From JAUILH01 sp965230535 (GTDB taxonomy: Bacteria; Bacteroidota; Bacteroidia; Flavobacteriales_D; JAUILH01), in the NCBI GenBank assembly GCA_965230535.1, contig OZ246010.1, forward strand, positions 124,001-188,000: DNA of 64,000 nt, in the 5' to 3' direction. Shown here in pieces: positions 18,671 to 27,247 of this stretch. A program made the position numbers and the translations under genes. The notes below the pieces were generated by a model that saw only the letters and a program-made list of their open reading frames with translations, was not told where the DNA came from and made no database searches. Every line of letters begins with the position of its first letter. The first letter of the stretch is position 1.

Positions 18671-19432
18671 TTATACAACAACCTGAAGTCCGTCATAAGC
18701 GATTTGAACATTAGCAGGGAGTTCTTTGCTCACATCTTCATGTTTACCCATCAAATGAGAAATATGAGTTAAATAAGTGGTCTCTGCTCCTATCTTTTTC
18801 GAAACCTCTATGGCTTCATCCAAGGTAAAATGACTCAAATGCTTTTCCTTTCTTAATGCGTTTATTAAAAGAGTTTTAACACCTCTTAATTTATCAAATG
18901 ATTGAACATCAATTTTATTCGCATCTGTGATATAGGCAAAGTCTTTAATTCTAAATGCTTTGACAGGTAATTTATGGTGCCAGACGTCTATTGGGGTCAA
19001 TCTAATGTCACCGATTTGAAAGTCTTTTGTATCAATGGTATTCAGGTTGACCGAAGGAACTCCAGGATACTTTTCTTTTGCAAAGACATAATGAAATTCA
19101 CGTCTCAAAGCCTCCTGAACGCGCTCACTTGCGTAGACCTCCATGTCTTTCTTCTGCTTAAAATTAAAAGCTCTGATATCATCCATTCCGGCCAGATGGT
19201 CTTTGTGTTCGTGGGTAAACACAACCGCATTCAAACGTTTCACCTCATTGGTAAGCATTTGCTGACGGAAATCGGGGCCAGAATCAATAACAATACTGGT
19301 GGTTTCGGATTCTATATGAATTGAGGAACGGAGTCGTTTGTCTTTGACATCCTTAGAAGTACACACATCACATTCGCAAGCAATAACAGGAACACCTTGA
19401 CTTGTTCCACTACCTAGCACTGTGATTTTCAT
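18671..19432 (-). CDS. MBL-fold metallohydrolase, PhnP-like
   Basis: 253 residues without signal peptide. It opens with MKITVLGSGTSQGVP, then the cysteine cluster CECDVC (C19, C21, C24) that binds a structural zinc in PhnP-type enzymes, then the metal motif THEHKDHLAG (H74, H76, D78, H79), and later a distal histidine in DVWHHKL. The family hydrolyses phosphodiesters such as cyclic phosphates; PhnP itself acts on ribosyl cyclic phosphate, but no phosphonate genes are nearby, so the substrate is open. The gene follows the cysteine desulfurase gene with 4 bases between, probably in one transcript. Confidence 0.85.
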   Translation of the reverse strand: MKITVLGSGTSQGVPVIACECDVCTSKDVKDKRLRSSIHIESETTSIVIDSGPDFRQQMLTNEVKRLNAVVFTHEHKDHLAGMDDIRAFNFKQKKDMEVYASERVQEALRREFHYVFAKEKYPGVPSVNLNTIDTKDFQIGDIRLTPIDVWHHKLPVKAFRIKDFAYITDANKIDVQSFDKLRGVKTLLINALRKEKHLSHFTLDEAIEVSKKIGAETTYLTHISHLMGKHEDVSKELPANVQIAYDGLQVVV

Positions 19433-19436
19433 GCCA

Positions 19437-20570
19437 CTAATTTAACGACAAAATCTTCTTAAGGGCAACAATGGTACGATCAATTTCATCTTTGGTATTA
19501 TATCGCCCAAAAGAGAAACGCACATTAATTCTTTCCGGATCTACTCCTAAAGCATTTAAAACGTGAGACCCCTTATCGCTTCCAGAAGAGCAGGCACTTC
19601 CCCCTGAAGCTGAAATTCCATGAATATCCAGAGAGAACAGGAACATATCTTTGATATCGCTTGGCATAAAGCTGGTACTAAGCACTGTGTAGAGTCCGGC
19701 TTCAGTAGAATCACCATTAAACTCAACTCCCGGTATGTGTTCGATCAACTGAGCTTTCATATATTGTTTAAGTCCTGAAATATGGGCAACATGTCCGTCC
19801 AAATCCTTATAAGCTTCAGTTAAAGCTTTGGCCAAACCTACGATTCCTGCAACATTTTCAGTCCCGGCTCTTAAGTTTCTTTCCTGACCTCCTCCCATAA
19901 TCATGGAGCCCAAAGCCAGATTCTTATTCACATATAAAAAACCGGAGCCTTTCGGTCCGTGAAACTTATGTGCCGAGCAAGTAGCGAAATCCAATGGCAA
20001 TTGAGAAAGGTCGAACTTGTAATGCGCCATAGTTTGCACAGTGTCAGAGTGAAAATAGGCACCATGTTTACGACACATGTTCCCTACCTTTTCGATATCT
20101 GTGATACAACCTATCTCGTTATTTCCATGCATTAAAGAAACCAGAGTTTTCTCATCCGTTTGCAAAAGACTTTCAAGATGTCCGTAGTCTACACAACCCG
20201 AAGGCTCAAGATTAACGATACTGACCTTTACCTCTGAAGATGCTTCTTTGAATTGAGAAGTTTGAATAACTGCTTTATGCTCAATTGGAGACGTGATGAT
20301 GTGTTTAACATCCAAGTCGCGGATGGCACAATTGATCACCATATTATCTGCTTCTGTACCTCCGGATGTGAAAATGATCTCATTCGGATTGCAGTTCAAC
20401 AAATTGGCGATCTTCTTTCTGCTTGTTACGATCCCGGCTTTTGCCTGCCTACCGTGCGCATGAATTGAAGACGGATTACCAAAATTATTCACCAAATAAG
20501 GCATCATGGCATCCAATACTTCCGGTGCCAAATTAGTCGTTGCTGCATTATCCAAATAAATTCTCTCCAT
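19437..20570 (-). CDS. Cysteine desulfurase, IscS/NifS family
   Basis: 377 residues from the ATG at 20570 (a GTG one codon earlier is less likely). This PLP enzyme takes sulfur from cysteine and passes it as a persulfide to iron-sulfur cluster assembly or tRNA thiolation. Seen: YLDNAATT opening, TSGGTEADN, the PLP lysine in SAHKFHGPKGSG, and the sulfur-carrying cysteine about residue 327 in SGGSACSSGS, on a loop of class I (IscS/NifS) type. No isc or suf scaffold genes are adjacent. The downstream MBL hydrolase gene is 4 bases away. Confidence 0.93.
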   Translation of the reverse strand: MERIYLDNAATTNLAPEVLDAMMPYLVNNFGNPSSIHAHGRQAKAGIVTSRKKIANLLNCNPNEIIFTSGGTEADNMVINCAIRDLDVKHIITSPIEHKAVIQTSQFKEASSEVKVSIVNLEPSGCVDYGHLESLLQTDEKTLVSLMHGNNEIGCITDIEKVGNMCRKHGAYFHSDTVQTMAHYKFDLSQLPLDFATCSAHKFHGPKGSGFLYVNKNLALGSMIMGGGQERNLRAGTENVAGIVGLAKALTEAYKDLDGHVAHISGLKQYMKAQLIEHIPGVEFNGDSTEAGLYTVLSTSFMPSDIKDMFLFSLDIHGISASGGSACSSGSDKGSHVLNALGVDPERINVRFSFGRYNTKDEIDRTIVALKKILSLN

Positions 20571-20666
20571 CACTTAAACTTTTCTGCAAAGTTAATTTTT
20601 GATTCTGGCTCAGAAAACGAAACATCTGTATTTTTTAGTCACTAAAATCTGGTAAAACTCGCATTG

Positions 20667-22043
20667 CTAAACCAGGGCATTTACATGGTCTATAATTTCC
20701 TGAGCCAAAGAATTGGCAGCTTCTAAGGAGTGACTTTCCGAATAAACCCTGATAATTGGCTCTGTATTAGACTTTCTAAGATGCACCCACCCACTTTCGA
20801 AATTGATTTTAACGCCATCAACTGTGTTGACATCCTCATTTTTATATGTTTCCTGAAGATTGGCCAAGATTTGGTCTACATCAATATCCGGCGTTAACTG
20901 AATCTTGTTTTTAGAGATTTCATAATTCGGATAGGTCTTTCTTAGCTCCGAACAAGTCATCTTCTTTTCAGCCATTAAACTGAGGAAAATAGCAATCCCA
21001 ACGAGGGCATCTCTGCCGTAATGCAATTCCGGCAAAATGACACCTCCATTTCCTTCTCCTCCAATAACAGCATCTATGCTCTTCATTTTTTCTACCACAT
21101 TCACCTCTCCCACTGCAGACGCCTGATACTCTACACCATGTTTGTGACTAACATCTCTTAGGGCTCGGGTTGAAGATAGGTTAGAAACTGTATTTCCTTT
21201 TTTCTTAGATAACACATAGTCTGCGACAGCTACTAAGGTATACTCCTCTCCAAACATACTCCCATCTTCACAAACCATCGCCAGTCTGTCCACATCCGGA
21301 TCAACCACAAAACCAAAATCACAATTGGTTTCCACAATTTTGGCTGAGATATCGGTCAAATGCTCCGGTAATGGCTCCGGATTATGAGGGAATTGTCCGG
21401 TTGGTTCACAATAAAGCTTCACTACTTCAACCCCCATTCTTTCCAGAATATATGGCACATAGATACCTCCACTGGAATTCACACAGTCACAAGCCACTTT
21501 AAATCCTGCGTTCTTAACAGCTTCAAGGTTGACATATGGTAACTTAAATATGGCATCTACATGCTTCTCCATGTACGAATCATCTTTTACATATGCACCA
21601 AGGTCATCCACTTCTGCAAACAAAAAATCTTCTCTGGCAGCTAAATCGAGTACTTCCTGACCAATTTCTGCAGAAATAAATTCCCCCTTCTCATTCAGAA
21701 GTTTCAGGGCATTCCAATGTTTTGGATTATGACTTGCGGTAAGAATAATTCCGCCATCTGCATTTTCCATTGGCACCGCAACTTCTACAGTCGGAGTAGT
21801 ACTTAGATCCAAATCAACCACATCTATTCCCAGTCCGTTAAGCGTACTCACCACCAGGTTTCTAAGCATGTCTCCGGAAATCCTTGCATCTCTTCCAATT
21901 ACAATTTTCACTTTCGACTTCCCTTTCTTTATGATAGTACCGTAGGCTGCTGCAAACTTCACAATATCCAAAGGTGTCAGGTTATCCCCACACGTTCCTC
22001 CAATGGTTCCTCTAATTCCGGAAATAGATTTTATTAAGGTCAT
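20667..22043 (-). CDS. glmM: Phosphoglucosamine mutase / phosphohexomutase
   Basis: 458 residues of the alpha-D-phosphohexomutase family. Seen: IRGTIGG near the start, the phosphoserine loop TASHNP with S104, the magnesium loop DPDVDRL, the sugar loop GEGNGG, and the C-terminal phosphate-binding loop RKSNTEPIIRVYSES. In Bacteroidota this member is generally taken to interconvert glucosamine-6-P and glucosamine-1-P for peptidoglycan and lipid A; a phosphomannomutase role cannot be excluded from sequence. Cytoplasmic. Stands alone, with 96 bases to the gene downstream. Confidence 0.85.
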   Translation of the reverse strand: MTLIKSISGIRGTIGGTCGDNLTPLDIVKFAAAYGTIIKKGKSKVKIVIGRDARISGDMLRNLVVSTLNGLGIDVVDLDLSTTPTVEVAVPMENADGGIILTASHNPKHWNALKLLNEKGEFISAEIGQEVLDLAAREDFLFAEVDDLGAYVKDDSYMEKHVDAIFKLPYVNLEAVKNAGFKVACDCVNSSGGIYVPYILERMGVEVVKLYCEPTGQFPHNPEPLPEHLTDISAKIVETNCDFGFVVDPDVDRLAMVCEDGSMFGEEYTLVAVADYVLSKKKGNTVSNLSSTRALRDVSHKHGVEYQASAVGEVNVVEKMKSIDAVIGGEGNGGVILPELHYGRDALVGIAIFLSLMAEKKMTCSELRKTYPNYEISKNKIQLTPDIDVDQILANLQETYKNEDVNTVDGVKINFESGWVHLRKSNTEPIIRVYSESHSLEAANSLAQEIIDHVNALV

Positions 22044-22134
22044 AAATTCTTTTTTTTCAAAATTAACTATGCTTCAATAGCTCACAAAGATGTTTACACT
22101 ATTTTCTTAACAGTCTTATCTTCATCACACAATA

Positions 22135-22155
22135 ATATCCCTGAATATGCGTAAT
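22135..22155. promoter_or_regulatory. Intergenic motif ATATCCCTGAAT (copy 2)
   Basis: Identical for 12 bases to the motif at 15269-15286 (minus strand) and 35795-35806. Here the second half-site is degenerate (ATGCGTA follows). It lies 24-35 bases before the ATG at 22170, in the divergent region with glmM. Confidence 0.35.
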
Positions 22156-22169
22156 TTTATCAGCTGCAA

Positions 22170-23573
22170 ATGAAATTCACTTTCTACATATACACGGTCC
22201 TAATTGGAATTGTGCTTTTAACTGCTCAGTGCAGAAAAGACAAATTAAGTACGGATCCGGGGCACAAATTGGCCTTTTCAAAGGACACCATTTTGTTTGA
22301 CACCGTCTTTACTACAGTTGGTTCTACCACACAGCAATTAAAGCTTTACAACAACAATAATAGAACTGTTAACATTTCTTCTGTGACATTGGCCGGAGGC
22401 AGTGCTTCTCCTTTCAGGATTAATTTAGATGGTGTTCCGGGCACTTCTTTTGAAGACATTGAGATAGAGTCTGACGACAGTTTATTTCTATTTGCAGAAG
22501 TGACTTTAGACGCCAACAACCTCACCAATCCATTGATTATTGAGGATTCCATCATTTTCTATACCAATGGCAATCGGCAGTCTGTAAGACTTGTGGTTTG
22601 GGGACAAGATGCTTACTTCCATACCAACGAACTGGTAGAAGGTACCTGGGCAAATGACAAACCACATGTCATTTACGGTACGGCAGCAGTAGGTGCTCTG
22701 GGACTAGATTCCGGAAAGGTTCTGAACATTCCGGCTGGCACACAGGTTCATTTGCACGCCAACTCCAGACTATACGTATATAAAAGTACGCTTAACGTGA
22801 TGGGCTCGGAAGGTGATGAAGTGGTCTTCCAGGGAGATCGTTTAGAACCTTATTATCAGGACAAACCTGGTCAGTGGGACGGAATTTGGTTAATTCACAG
22901 TGAAAACAGTCAGATAAACCATGCCATTGTTAAAAATGGCGAACGTGGTATCTGGGCCTACAAAACCAATCCTGGAAGCAGCAATCCGGCACTGACTCTG
23001 AACAACACAGAGTCCAGAGACAATGCTTTTTCCGGAATCTGGTGTGATGAAAGTTTCGTGATTGCCAGTAATAATCTGTTTGCCAATAACGGTTCTCATG
23101 ATGGTGCCTTTATTCACGGCGGTGTATACAACTTTGAATACTGCACTTTTGCCAATTACTGGAGCTGGGGTACCAGAAACACCCCTGGCATGCTTCTTAA
23201 TAACTATTATCAGCATCCTTCAACATTGGCCATTACACCATATAATCTTCAGAATACAACTTTCAAGAGCTGCATATTCTACGGCAACAATTCACATGAA
23301 TTTGCAGTTGACACAGTTTCTTCAGGTGCCGCAGATTTTAATTTTGAGCAATGTTTCATCAGGTCAGATGAGACTTCTACACCTTCAGGCTCATTCTATA
23401 ACGGGATTTTCAAAAACATCAATCCGGCCTTTGCAGATCCAAACAATGCCGATTTTACACTCGGTGCCGGATCACCTGCCATAGACGCAGGAACCTTTCC
23501 TAATCCTGGCATAGATATTGACAATAATTCAAGAGATGCCAATGGCGACATAGGATGTTATGAATATCTTTAA
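22170..23573 (+). CDS. Lipoprotein with right-handed beta-helix-like repeats
   Basis: 467 residues. The N-terminus is a lipoprotein signal with lipobox LTAQC (C about residue 21). Residues 35-150 form an Ig-like/ASPM-type beta region (TILFDTVFTTVGSTTQQLKL...). Residues 170-440 look like a parallel beta helix: short strands with N-x-x-F steps such as NAFSGIWCDE, NNLFANNGSHDGAFIHGG and FKSCIFYGNN, and a C-terminal AIDAGTFPNPGIDIDNNSRD-like segment as found in choice-of-anchor and pectate-lyase-like proteins. A carbohydrate-binding or surface role is likely, but no catalytic residues can be named. Monocistronic. Confidence 0.75.
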   Translation: MKFTFYIYTVLIGIVLLTAQCRKDKLSTDPGHKLAFSKDTILFDTVFTTVGSTTQQLKLYNNNNRTVNISSVTLAGGSASPFRINLDGVPGTSFEDIEIESDDSLFLFAEVTLDANNLTNPLIIEDSIIFYTNGNRQSVRLVVWGQDAYFHTNELVEGTWANDKPHVIYGTAAVGALGLDSGKVLNIPAGTQVHLHANSRLYVYKSTLNVMGSEGDEVVFQGDRLEPYYQDKPGQWDGIWLIHSENSQINHAIVKNGERGIWAYKTNPGSSNPALTLNNTESRDNAFSGIWCDESFVIASNNLFANNGSHDGAFIHGGVYNFEYCTFANYWSWGTRNTPGMLLNNYYQHPSTLAITPYNLQNTTFKSCIFYGNNSHEFAVDTVSSGAADFNFEQCFIRSDETSTPSGSFYNGIFKNINPAFADPNNADFTLGAGSPAIDAGTFPNPGIDIDNNSRDANGDIGCYEYL

Positions 23574-23655
23574 AAAAGATACGTTCATCTAAGCAAAGCA
23601 TCCCTTTAGATAAATTTAACGTCTTATATAAAAGTAATTCTATATATTAGTTCTT

Positions 23656-24036
23656 ATGGAAGATTTACACATAGAAGCCACTGAATCAACGCCTAAAATC
23701 GAGTACAATCGAGATGAGGCCAAGATTGCGTTTCATGGAAGATCTATCCCTGAAAATGCCACGAACTTCTATGGCCCCGTGTTTGAGTGGATTAAAACCT
23801 ATAAAAGTTCCGCTGGCGAAAAGACTGAATTAGAATTTTATCTGGATTACATCAACTCCATTTCTCAGAAGATTATTCTTGACATACTTAAAGAGTTTTC
23901 TGAACTGAACGATTCTGGAAGCAATGTTTGCGTGAAATGGATGTTTGAAGAAGAAGATGAAGAGATGGAAGATGAAGGTAAGATCTTCGCTTCTAAAGTA
24001 GATTTGGATTTTGAACTGATCGCATTGAGAGATTAG
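23656..24036 (+). CDS. SiaC-family (DUF1987) phosphoprotein
   Basis: 126 residues, cytoplasmic. The opening STPKIEYNRDEAKIAFHGRSIPENATNFYGPV matches the DUF1987 pattern (F-x-G-R-S-I-P-E-N). In Pseudomonas SiaC is phosphorylated on a threonine by SiaB, dephosphorylated by SiaA, and in the free form activates the diguanylate cyclase SiaD. The matching segment here is LDYINSISQKII, with serine 68 where a threonine is usual. An acidic stretch (EEEDEEMEDEG) lies near residue 100. No siaA, siaB or siaD gene is adjacent. Its stop overlaps that of the convergent next gene by 4 bases. Confidence 0.82.
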   Translation: MEDLHIEATESTPKIEYNRDEAKIAFHGRSIPENATNFYGPVFEWIKTYKSSAGEKTELEFYLDYINSISQKIILDILKEFSELNDSGSNVCVKWMFEEEDEEMEDEGKIFASKVDLDFELIALRD

Positions 24037-24515
24037 AAACGATCTTCCGAACTTTCCACATACTTTACATGATAGTCTCCGGATGGTTTATCTATTAGCA
24101 TAATACCATATACCCTACCTCCTGCTCTGCAAGCACCAAATATTTTGTGAATCGACAACATCAATGTATTTGTAGAATCATCCCAATATACTCTGGGGCT
24201 GGCTCTCATATGACAATCTCCACGTGCACAATAAGCAAAGAGCAGGTGTTTTGAAAAATCCACTTCCGGAGCAAGCTCAGAAGTATCTTTTCTGGCGAAT
24301 TCCCAAAATGAATTCCAGGTCTCTTCATTATCTATCAGGTTTTCATGCTTAATCAGTCCAAAACAAACATTGCATCTCTCCTCATTAGGAAAAACCATGT
24401 TTTCCATCCTTTGTTCAACGACATTTTCCGGAACGCCTCTATCTGCTTTCGATACTTGTGCCAGGCTCGAAAAAGCAGCACACATCATTAATATTGTTAT
24501 TTGAAATTTCAACAT
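24033..24515 (-). CDS. Secreted unknown protein with paired cysteines
   Basis: 160 residues with a signal peptide (1-19, ending SSLAQ). The mature part has ERCNVCFGLIKHENLI near 47-60 and two more cysteine positions (YCARGDCHMRASP, FGACRAGG), which suggest disulfides or a metal site. VDFSKHLLFAYC resembles the core strand of PrcB-like domains, but I am not confident of that. Probably periplasmic. It converges on the SiaC-like gene, with the two stop codons interlocked. Confidence 0.6.
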   Translation of the reverse strand: MLKFQITILMMCAAFSSLAQVSKADRGVPENVVEQRMENMVFPNEERCNVCFGLIKHENLIDNEETWNSFWEFARKDTSELAPEVDFSKHLLFAYCARGDCHMRASPRVYWDDSTNTLMLSIHKIFGACRAGGRVYGIMLIDKPSGDYHVKYVESSEDRF

Positions 24516-24629
24516 GCATCAAATATAAATCATGTGAAAATGACGTATAAGCCAAACTTGGTTAGCAAGCATTTTCACTGGGTTAAAACAAGAAACTGTT
24601 CGGAGCCATCGTTTTCAAGCAAAAAGTTT

Positions 24630-24637
24630 TATTTTTG
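24630..24637 (+). promoter_or_regulatory. Candidate -7 element for tRNA-Leu
   Basis: TATTTTTG, a full match to TAnnTTTG, ending nine bases before the first base of the tRNA, the spacing expected for a short-leader tRNA promoter. Confidence 0.6.
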
Positions 24638-24646
24638 CAGCCCTAA

Positions 24647-24729
24647 GCCCAGGTGGTGAAATTGGTAGACACGCCATCTTGAGGGGGTGGTGAGCTACGC
24701 TCGTGCTGGTTCGAATCCAGTCCTGGGCA
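24647..24729 (+). tRNA. tRNA-Leu (anticodon GAG)
   Basis: An 83-base cloverleaf including the discriminator A. Acceptor arms GCCCAGG and CCTGGGC pair fully; the anticodon stem CCATC/GGTGG (one G-U pair) holds the loop TTGAGGG with GAG at 24681-24683; a long variable arm TGAGCTACGCTCGT is typical of class II (Leu/Ser) tRNAs; the T arm has GGTTCGAATCC. CCA is not encoded. It reads CUC and CUU codons. Confidence 0.95.
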
Positions 24730-24734
24730 CTAAG

Positions 24735-24760
24735 GCCTTTCGCAAAGCGAAAGGCTTTGT
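24735..24760 (+). terminator. Terminator of the tRNA-Leu gene
   Basis: Perfect arms GCCTTTCGC (24735-24743) and GCGAAAGGC (24747-24755) around AAA, followed by TTTGTTGTTT. Confidence 0.85.
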
Positions 24761-24819
24761 TGTTTATACATGGAATGAATATCACTGTTTCCGGGGATAA
24801 ATCCTTCTGTTTTATCTCT

Positions 24820-24827
24820 TAGATTTG
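24820..24827 (+). promoter_or_regulatory. Candidate -7 element for the GH25 gene
   Basis: TAGATTTG matches TAnnTTTG and ends 17 bases before the ATG at 24845. Confidence 0.45.
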
Positions 24828-24844
24828 ACCTTAATCTATATGCC

Positions 24845-25645
24845 ATGATATCAAAATTTACGTTCCCTATTCTTATCCTTTGCCTTGCAACAGCTTGCTC
24901 TGAATCTTCAGAAAAGAAGTCCTCAACTAAAAAAGACAACACACCTGAAGTTTCCACAAAGGATACAACCAGTGTTAAAACAGACAGTTCTGAGAATCCT
25001 CATAAATCGACGGGTCCCGTTTACGGTATAGACATTTCACAATATCAGGCAGATGACATTAAATCTATCGATCCACAAAAGGACAGTTTGAGTTTTATCA
25101 TTTCCCAGGCAACTCAGGGCGTGACATTTCTCGACTCAAACTTTAAGACCAATTGGGCTGTTTCCAAGAGCATAAAGGTTACTAGAGGAGCCTACCATTT
25201 CTATATGTGTCAAGACGATCCACTTGATCAGGTCTCCTTCTTTTTAAATACGGTTTCCGGTTTCAATTCAGACGATTTACCGCCAATTGTAGATTTTGAA
25301 GAAACCAGTATTGACAAATCCCAAAGTAGTGACACCATTCAGGTAAGACTACTCAGATTCTTAAACGAAATAGAAAATCGAACAGAAAGGACACCAATGA
25401 TCTATACAGATTACAATACAGGCTCTAAGTATTTAAAAAATAAGGAATTCGCCAAGTATCCACTTTGGATATCTGATCCAAACAAGGTGGCAACTCCGAA
25501 ACTTCCGGAGACATGGGAAGACAAGGGTTGGGCATTTTGGCAAATGAGCTACAACCACGAGATCAATGGCGTTCCATATGACTATGATAAGTTTAATGGT
25601 GATCTAAAAGACCTACAGGAATTTATTAGCAAAAGCCATATTTAA
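24845..25645 (+). CDS. GH25-family lysozyme lipoprotein
   Basis: 266 residues. A lipoprotein signal ends in lipobox ATAC (C18), followed by a low-complexity Ser/Lys/Thr linker (19-55) and a GH25 (Chalaropsis-type muramidase) domain from residue 58 to the end. Expected active-site acids are D63 in YGIDISQYQ and D150/E152 in PIVDFEE; GAYHFY and WAFWQMS also fit. GH25 enzymes cut the glycan of peptidoglycan between N-acetylmuramic acid and N-acetylglucosamine. Membrane anchoring suggests either wall remodelling or attack on neighbours. The gene lies alone between the tRNA-Leu terminator and a small membrane protein gene facing the other way. Confidence 0.88.
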   Translation: MISKFTFPILILCLATACSESSEKKSSTKKDNTPEVSTKDTTSVKTDSSENPHKSTGPVYGIDISQYQADDIKSIDPQKDSLSFIISQATQGVTFLDSNFKTNWAVSKSIKVTRGAYHFYMCQDDPLDQVSFFLNTVSGFNSDDLPPIVDFEETSIDKSQSSDTIQVRLLRFLNEIENRTERTPMIYTDYNTGSKYLKNKEFAKYPLWISDPNKVATPKLPETWEDKGWAFWQMSYNHEINGVPYDYDKFNGDLKDLQEFISKSHI

Positions 25646-25672
25646 TTAAGAACCCGAAATAGCTCTAACGAT

Positions 25673-25921
25673 TTAGTGAATCAAATCAATTATCAGTAAA
25701 TCCAGTAATGTCAGACCAAAAAGAATGATTACCCAAACCCACCATTTGAGGTGGATGTTTTTAGCGATTTTCATTTCCAACCACCACCAAACGGCGATAT
25801 AAGGAATCCAGATATACCAACTATCCAGTTTATTGATCATGAGTATGATCATTCCAATAATGAAGACAACCATTACCAGAATGAATTTTGCCCAATCTTT
25901 CCATGTGACTTTCTGTTCCAT
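25673..25921 (-). CDS. Small membrane protein of unknown function
   Basis: 82 residues, of which most lie in two or three hydrophobic helices (about 12-30, 34-48 and 58-78), the middle one rich in tryptophan (YIAVWWWLEM). No family recognised. The gene converges on the GH25 gene and is separated from the DUF5777 operon upstream by a terminator, so it has its own promoter. Confidence 0.55.
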   Translation of the reverse strand: MEQKVTWKDWAKFILVMVVFIIGMIILMINKLDSWYIWIPYIAVWWWLEMKIAKNIHLKWWVWVIILFGLTLLDLLIIDLIH

Positions 25922-25942
25922 CAGATTAGTTTATTAAGTTTC

Positions 25943-25970
25943 AAAAAAGCCTTCCGCACTGCGAAAGGCC
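25943..25970 (-). terminator. Terminator of the DUF5777-cytochrome operon
   Basis: On the minus strand arms GCCTTTCGC and GCGGAAGGC pair around AGT with one G-U pair, followed by six T (25948-25943). One arm is identical to the tRNA-Leu terminator arm at 24735-24755. Confidence 0.75.
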
Positions 25971-26036
25971 ATTTACTTTAGGAATACATGCCGTAGAACT
26001 CTACGTGACAATTAAAGCTAGGCTCCTTCAATAGAT

Positions 26037-26888
26037 TTAGAAATCCCGAACAATGTTAAACCCAAAGAAAATATCTCCCGACGACCAGTCTCCTTCAGCA
26101 TTTGTCATGAAACCAGGTTCGTTGCTGGATTGTGCGTTGGAGAACAGCATTTGAAAAACGTGTGCAAATGTTTTGATCTCCAAACCAAGCGACAAAGGAT
26201 TTTTAAACACAGACTCCTCTGCCCTGCTCATATTGTAGGAATAATCTACATTAATCGACATTTTTTTGGTCACACCAAATCGAGCTCCACCAGCAAGAAC
26301 CATTTGATTGTGATCCTGAAAATGCTCCCAAACCAGATTCTGTCTAACAAAAGTTGGTGCAATCTGTACCGACAGCCAATTGTTAAATCTTCTGGATACC
26401 AATAACTGTGATGCATAACTGAATCTATCCCAAAACACCATATTCGGATAACGTTCCTCACTCAATTCTGAATTGACATTTGTGGTAAAATAAGCCGATA
26501 AGTTTACAGGCATCTTTTCGCTCTGAGTCATCAAACGAGCTTTTCCATACATGGCATAGGTTTTTCTTAAGGATTCTCTGCTTATTCCAAGTTGTAAACC
26601 ATCCATCAAACCATATGACAAGTCAATTTTAGTATTGGCATTGTCCAACCCAAAGAAGGTCGAAATGCCATCTTTAAGCGTTCCAAACCTGTGAGATACG
26701 AACATGGAGAAATCCTTCTTTCCGGCAACAGTTGTGGATTGAAGATTGTTGATCTTTAAACCGTAGAATGCCGGTTCCGAACTGTGTTTAGTGTCATTGT
26801 CCCAGTCATCTTCACTTCCCCAATCATCCTCCTGGGCATGAGCCGTTGTGACCCCACAAAGTAATAGTAAGGTGAATATTTTTTTCAT
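26037..26888 (-). CDS. DUF5777-family outer-membrane beta-barrel protein
   Basis: 283 residues with a signal peptide (1-18, ending AHAQ), an acidic tryptophan-rich mature N-terminus (EDDWGSEDDWDND), then alternating amphipathic strands ending in aromatic FGFNIVRDF, typical of a barrel C-terminal strand. The features NNLQSTTVAGKKDFSMFVSHRFG and the GLDNANTKIDLSYGLMDGLQLG segment match what I know of DUF5777. Members often sit beside c-type cytochrome genes, as here: the cytochrome gene stop is 7 bases upstream. It may hold or feed the redox proteins at the outer membrane. Last gene of a four-gene operon. Confidence 0.8.
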   Translation of the reverse strand: MKKIFTLLLLCGVTTAHAQEDDWGSEDDWDNDTKHSSEPAFYGLKINNLQSTTVAGKKDFSMFVSHRFGTLKDGISTFFGLDNANTKIDLSYGLMDGLQLGISRESLRKTYAMYGKARLMTQSEKMPVNLSAYFTTNVNSELSEERYPNMVFWDRFSYASQLLVSRRFNNWLSVQIAPTFVRQNLVWEHFQDHNQMVLAGGARFGVTKKMSINVDYSYNMSRAEESVFKNPLSLGLEIKTFAHVFQMLFSNAQSSNEPGFMTNAEGDWSSGDIFFGFNIVRDF

Positions 26889-26895
26889 CGTTCTC

Positions 26896-27243
26896 TTAAT
26901 TTGGTAAACCGTCAGTGACCCATTTATCCATTTTTGCCCTCAATTCTGCCGGCATTAAACCATTGGTTGGCATTGGATTTGACGTGCTGTTTATTCTTTG
27001 AATTAATGTGCCGTTTTCCGCCGCATTTTTTACATTTTGATAGGTCGTTAAGTCCAAATTGGCAGAAGGAGCTGACCCTCCATGACATGTCACACAATAT
27101 GTAAACATGATGTCCTGCACATCCGGATTGTAATTTACTGGTCCGGTAATTTCGATTTGATTAGGATCTTCCTCCAAAATAATGGCCTTGGTACAACTGG
27201 ATAAAGCCGCACCGATCAAAAGTATTGTAAGTACTCTTCGCAT
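26896..27243 (-). CDS. Mono-haem c-type cytochrome lipoprotein
   Basis: 115 residues. The N-terminus is a lipoprotein signal with lipobox LSSC (C17). One haem c site, CVTCH (C50, C53, H54), follows VQDIMFTYC; a likely distal methionine lies in NPMPTNGLMP. The spacing to DLTTYQNVKNAAENGTLIQRI is the same as in the N-terminal domain of the fused gene at 29505-30968. It would transfer electrons in the periplasm while anchored to a membrane. The stop of the upstream 380-residue gene is 4 bases away, so the two are co-translated neighbours. Confidence 0.85.
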   Translation of the reverse strand: MRRVLTILLIGAALSSCTKAIILEEDPNQIEITGPVNYNPDVQDIMFTYCVTCHGGSAPSANLDLTTYQNVKNAAENGTLIQRINSTSNPMPTNGLMPAELRAKMDKWVTDGLPN

Positions 27244-27247
27244 AATA

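Noticed and set aside
24735..24755. Hairpin after the tRNA as an attachment site
   Set aside because: It is a standard terminator position and shape, no integrase is nearby, and the tRNA 3' end is not duplicated downstream.
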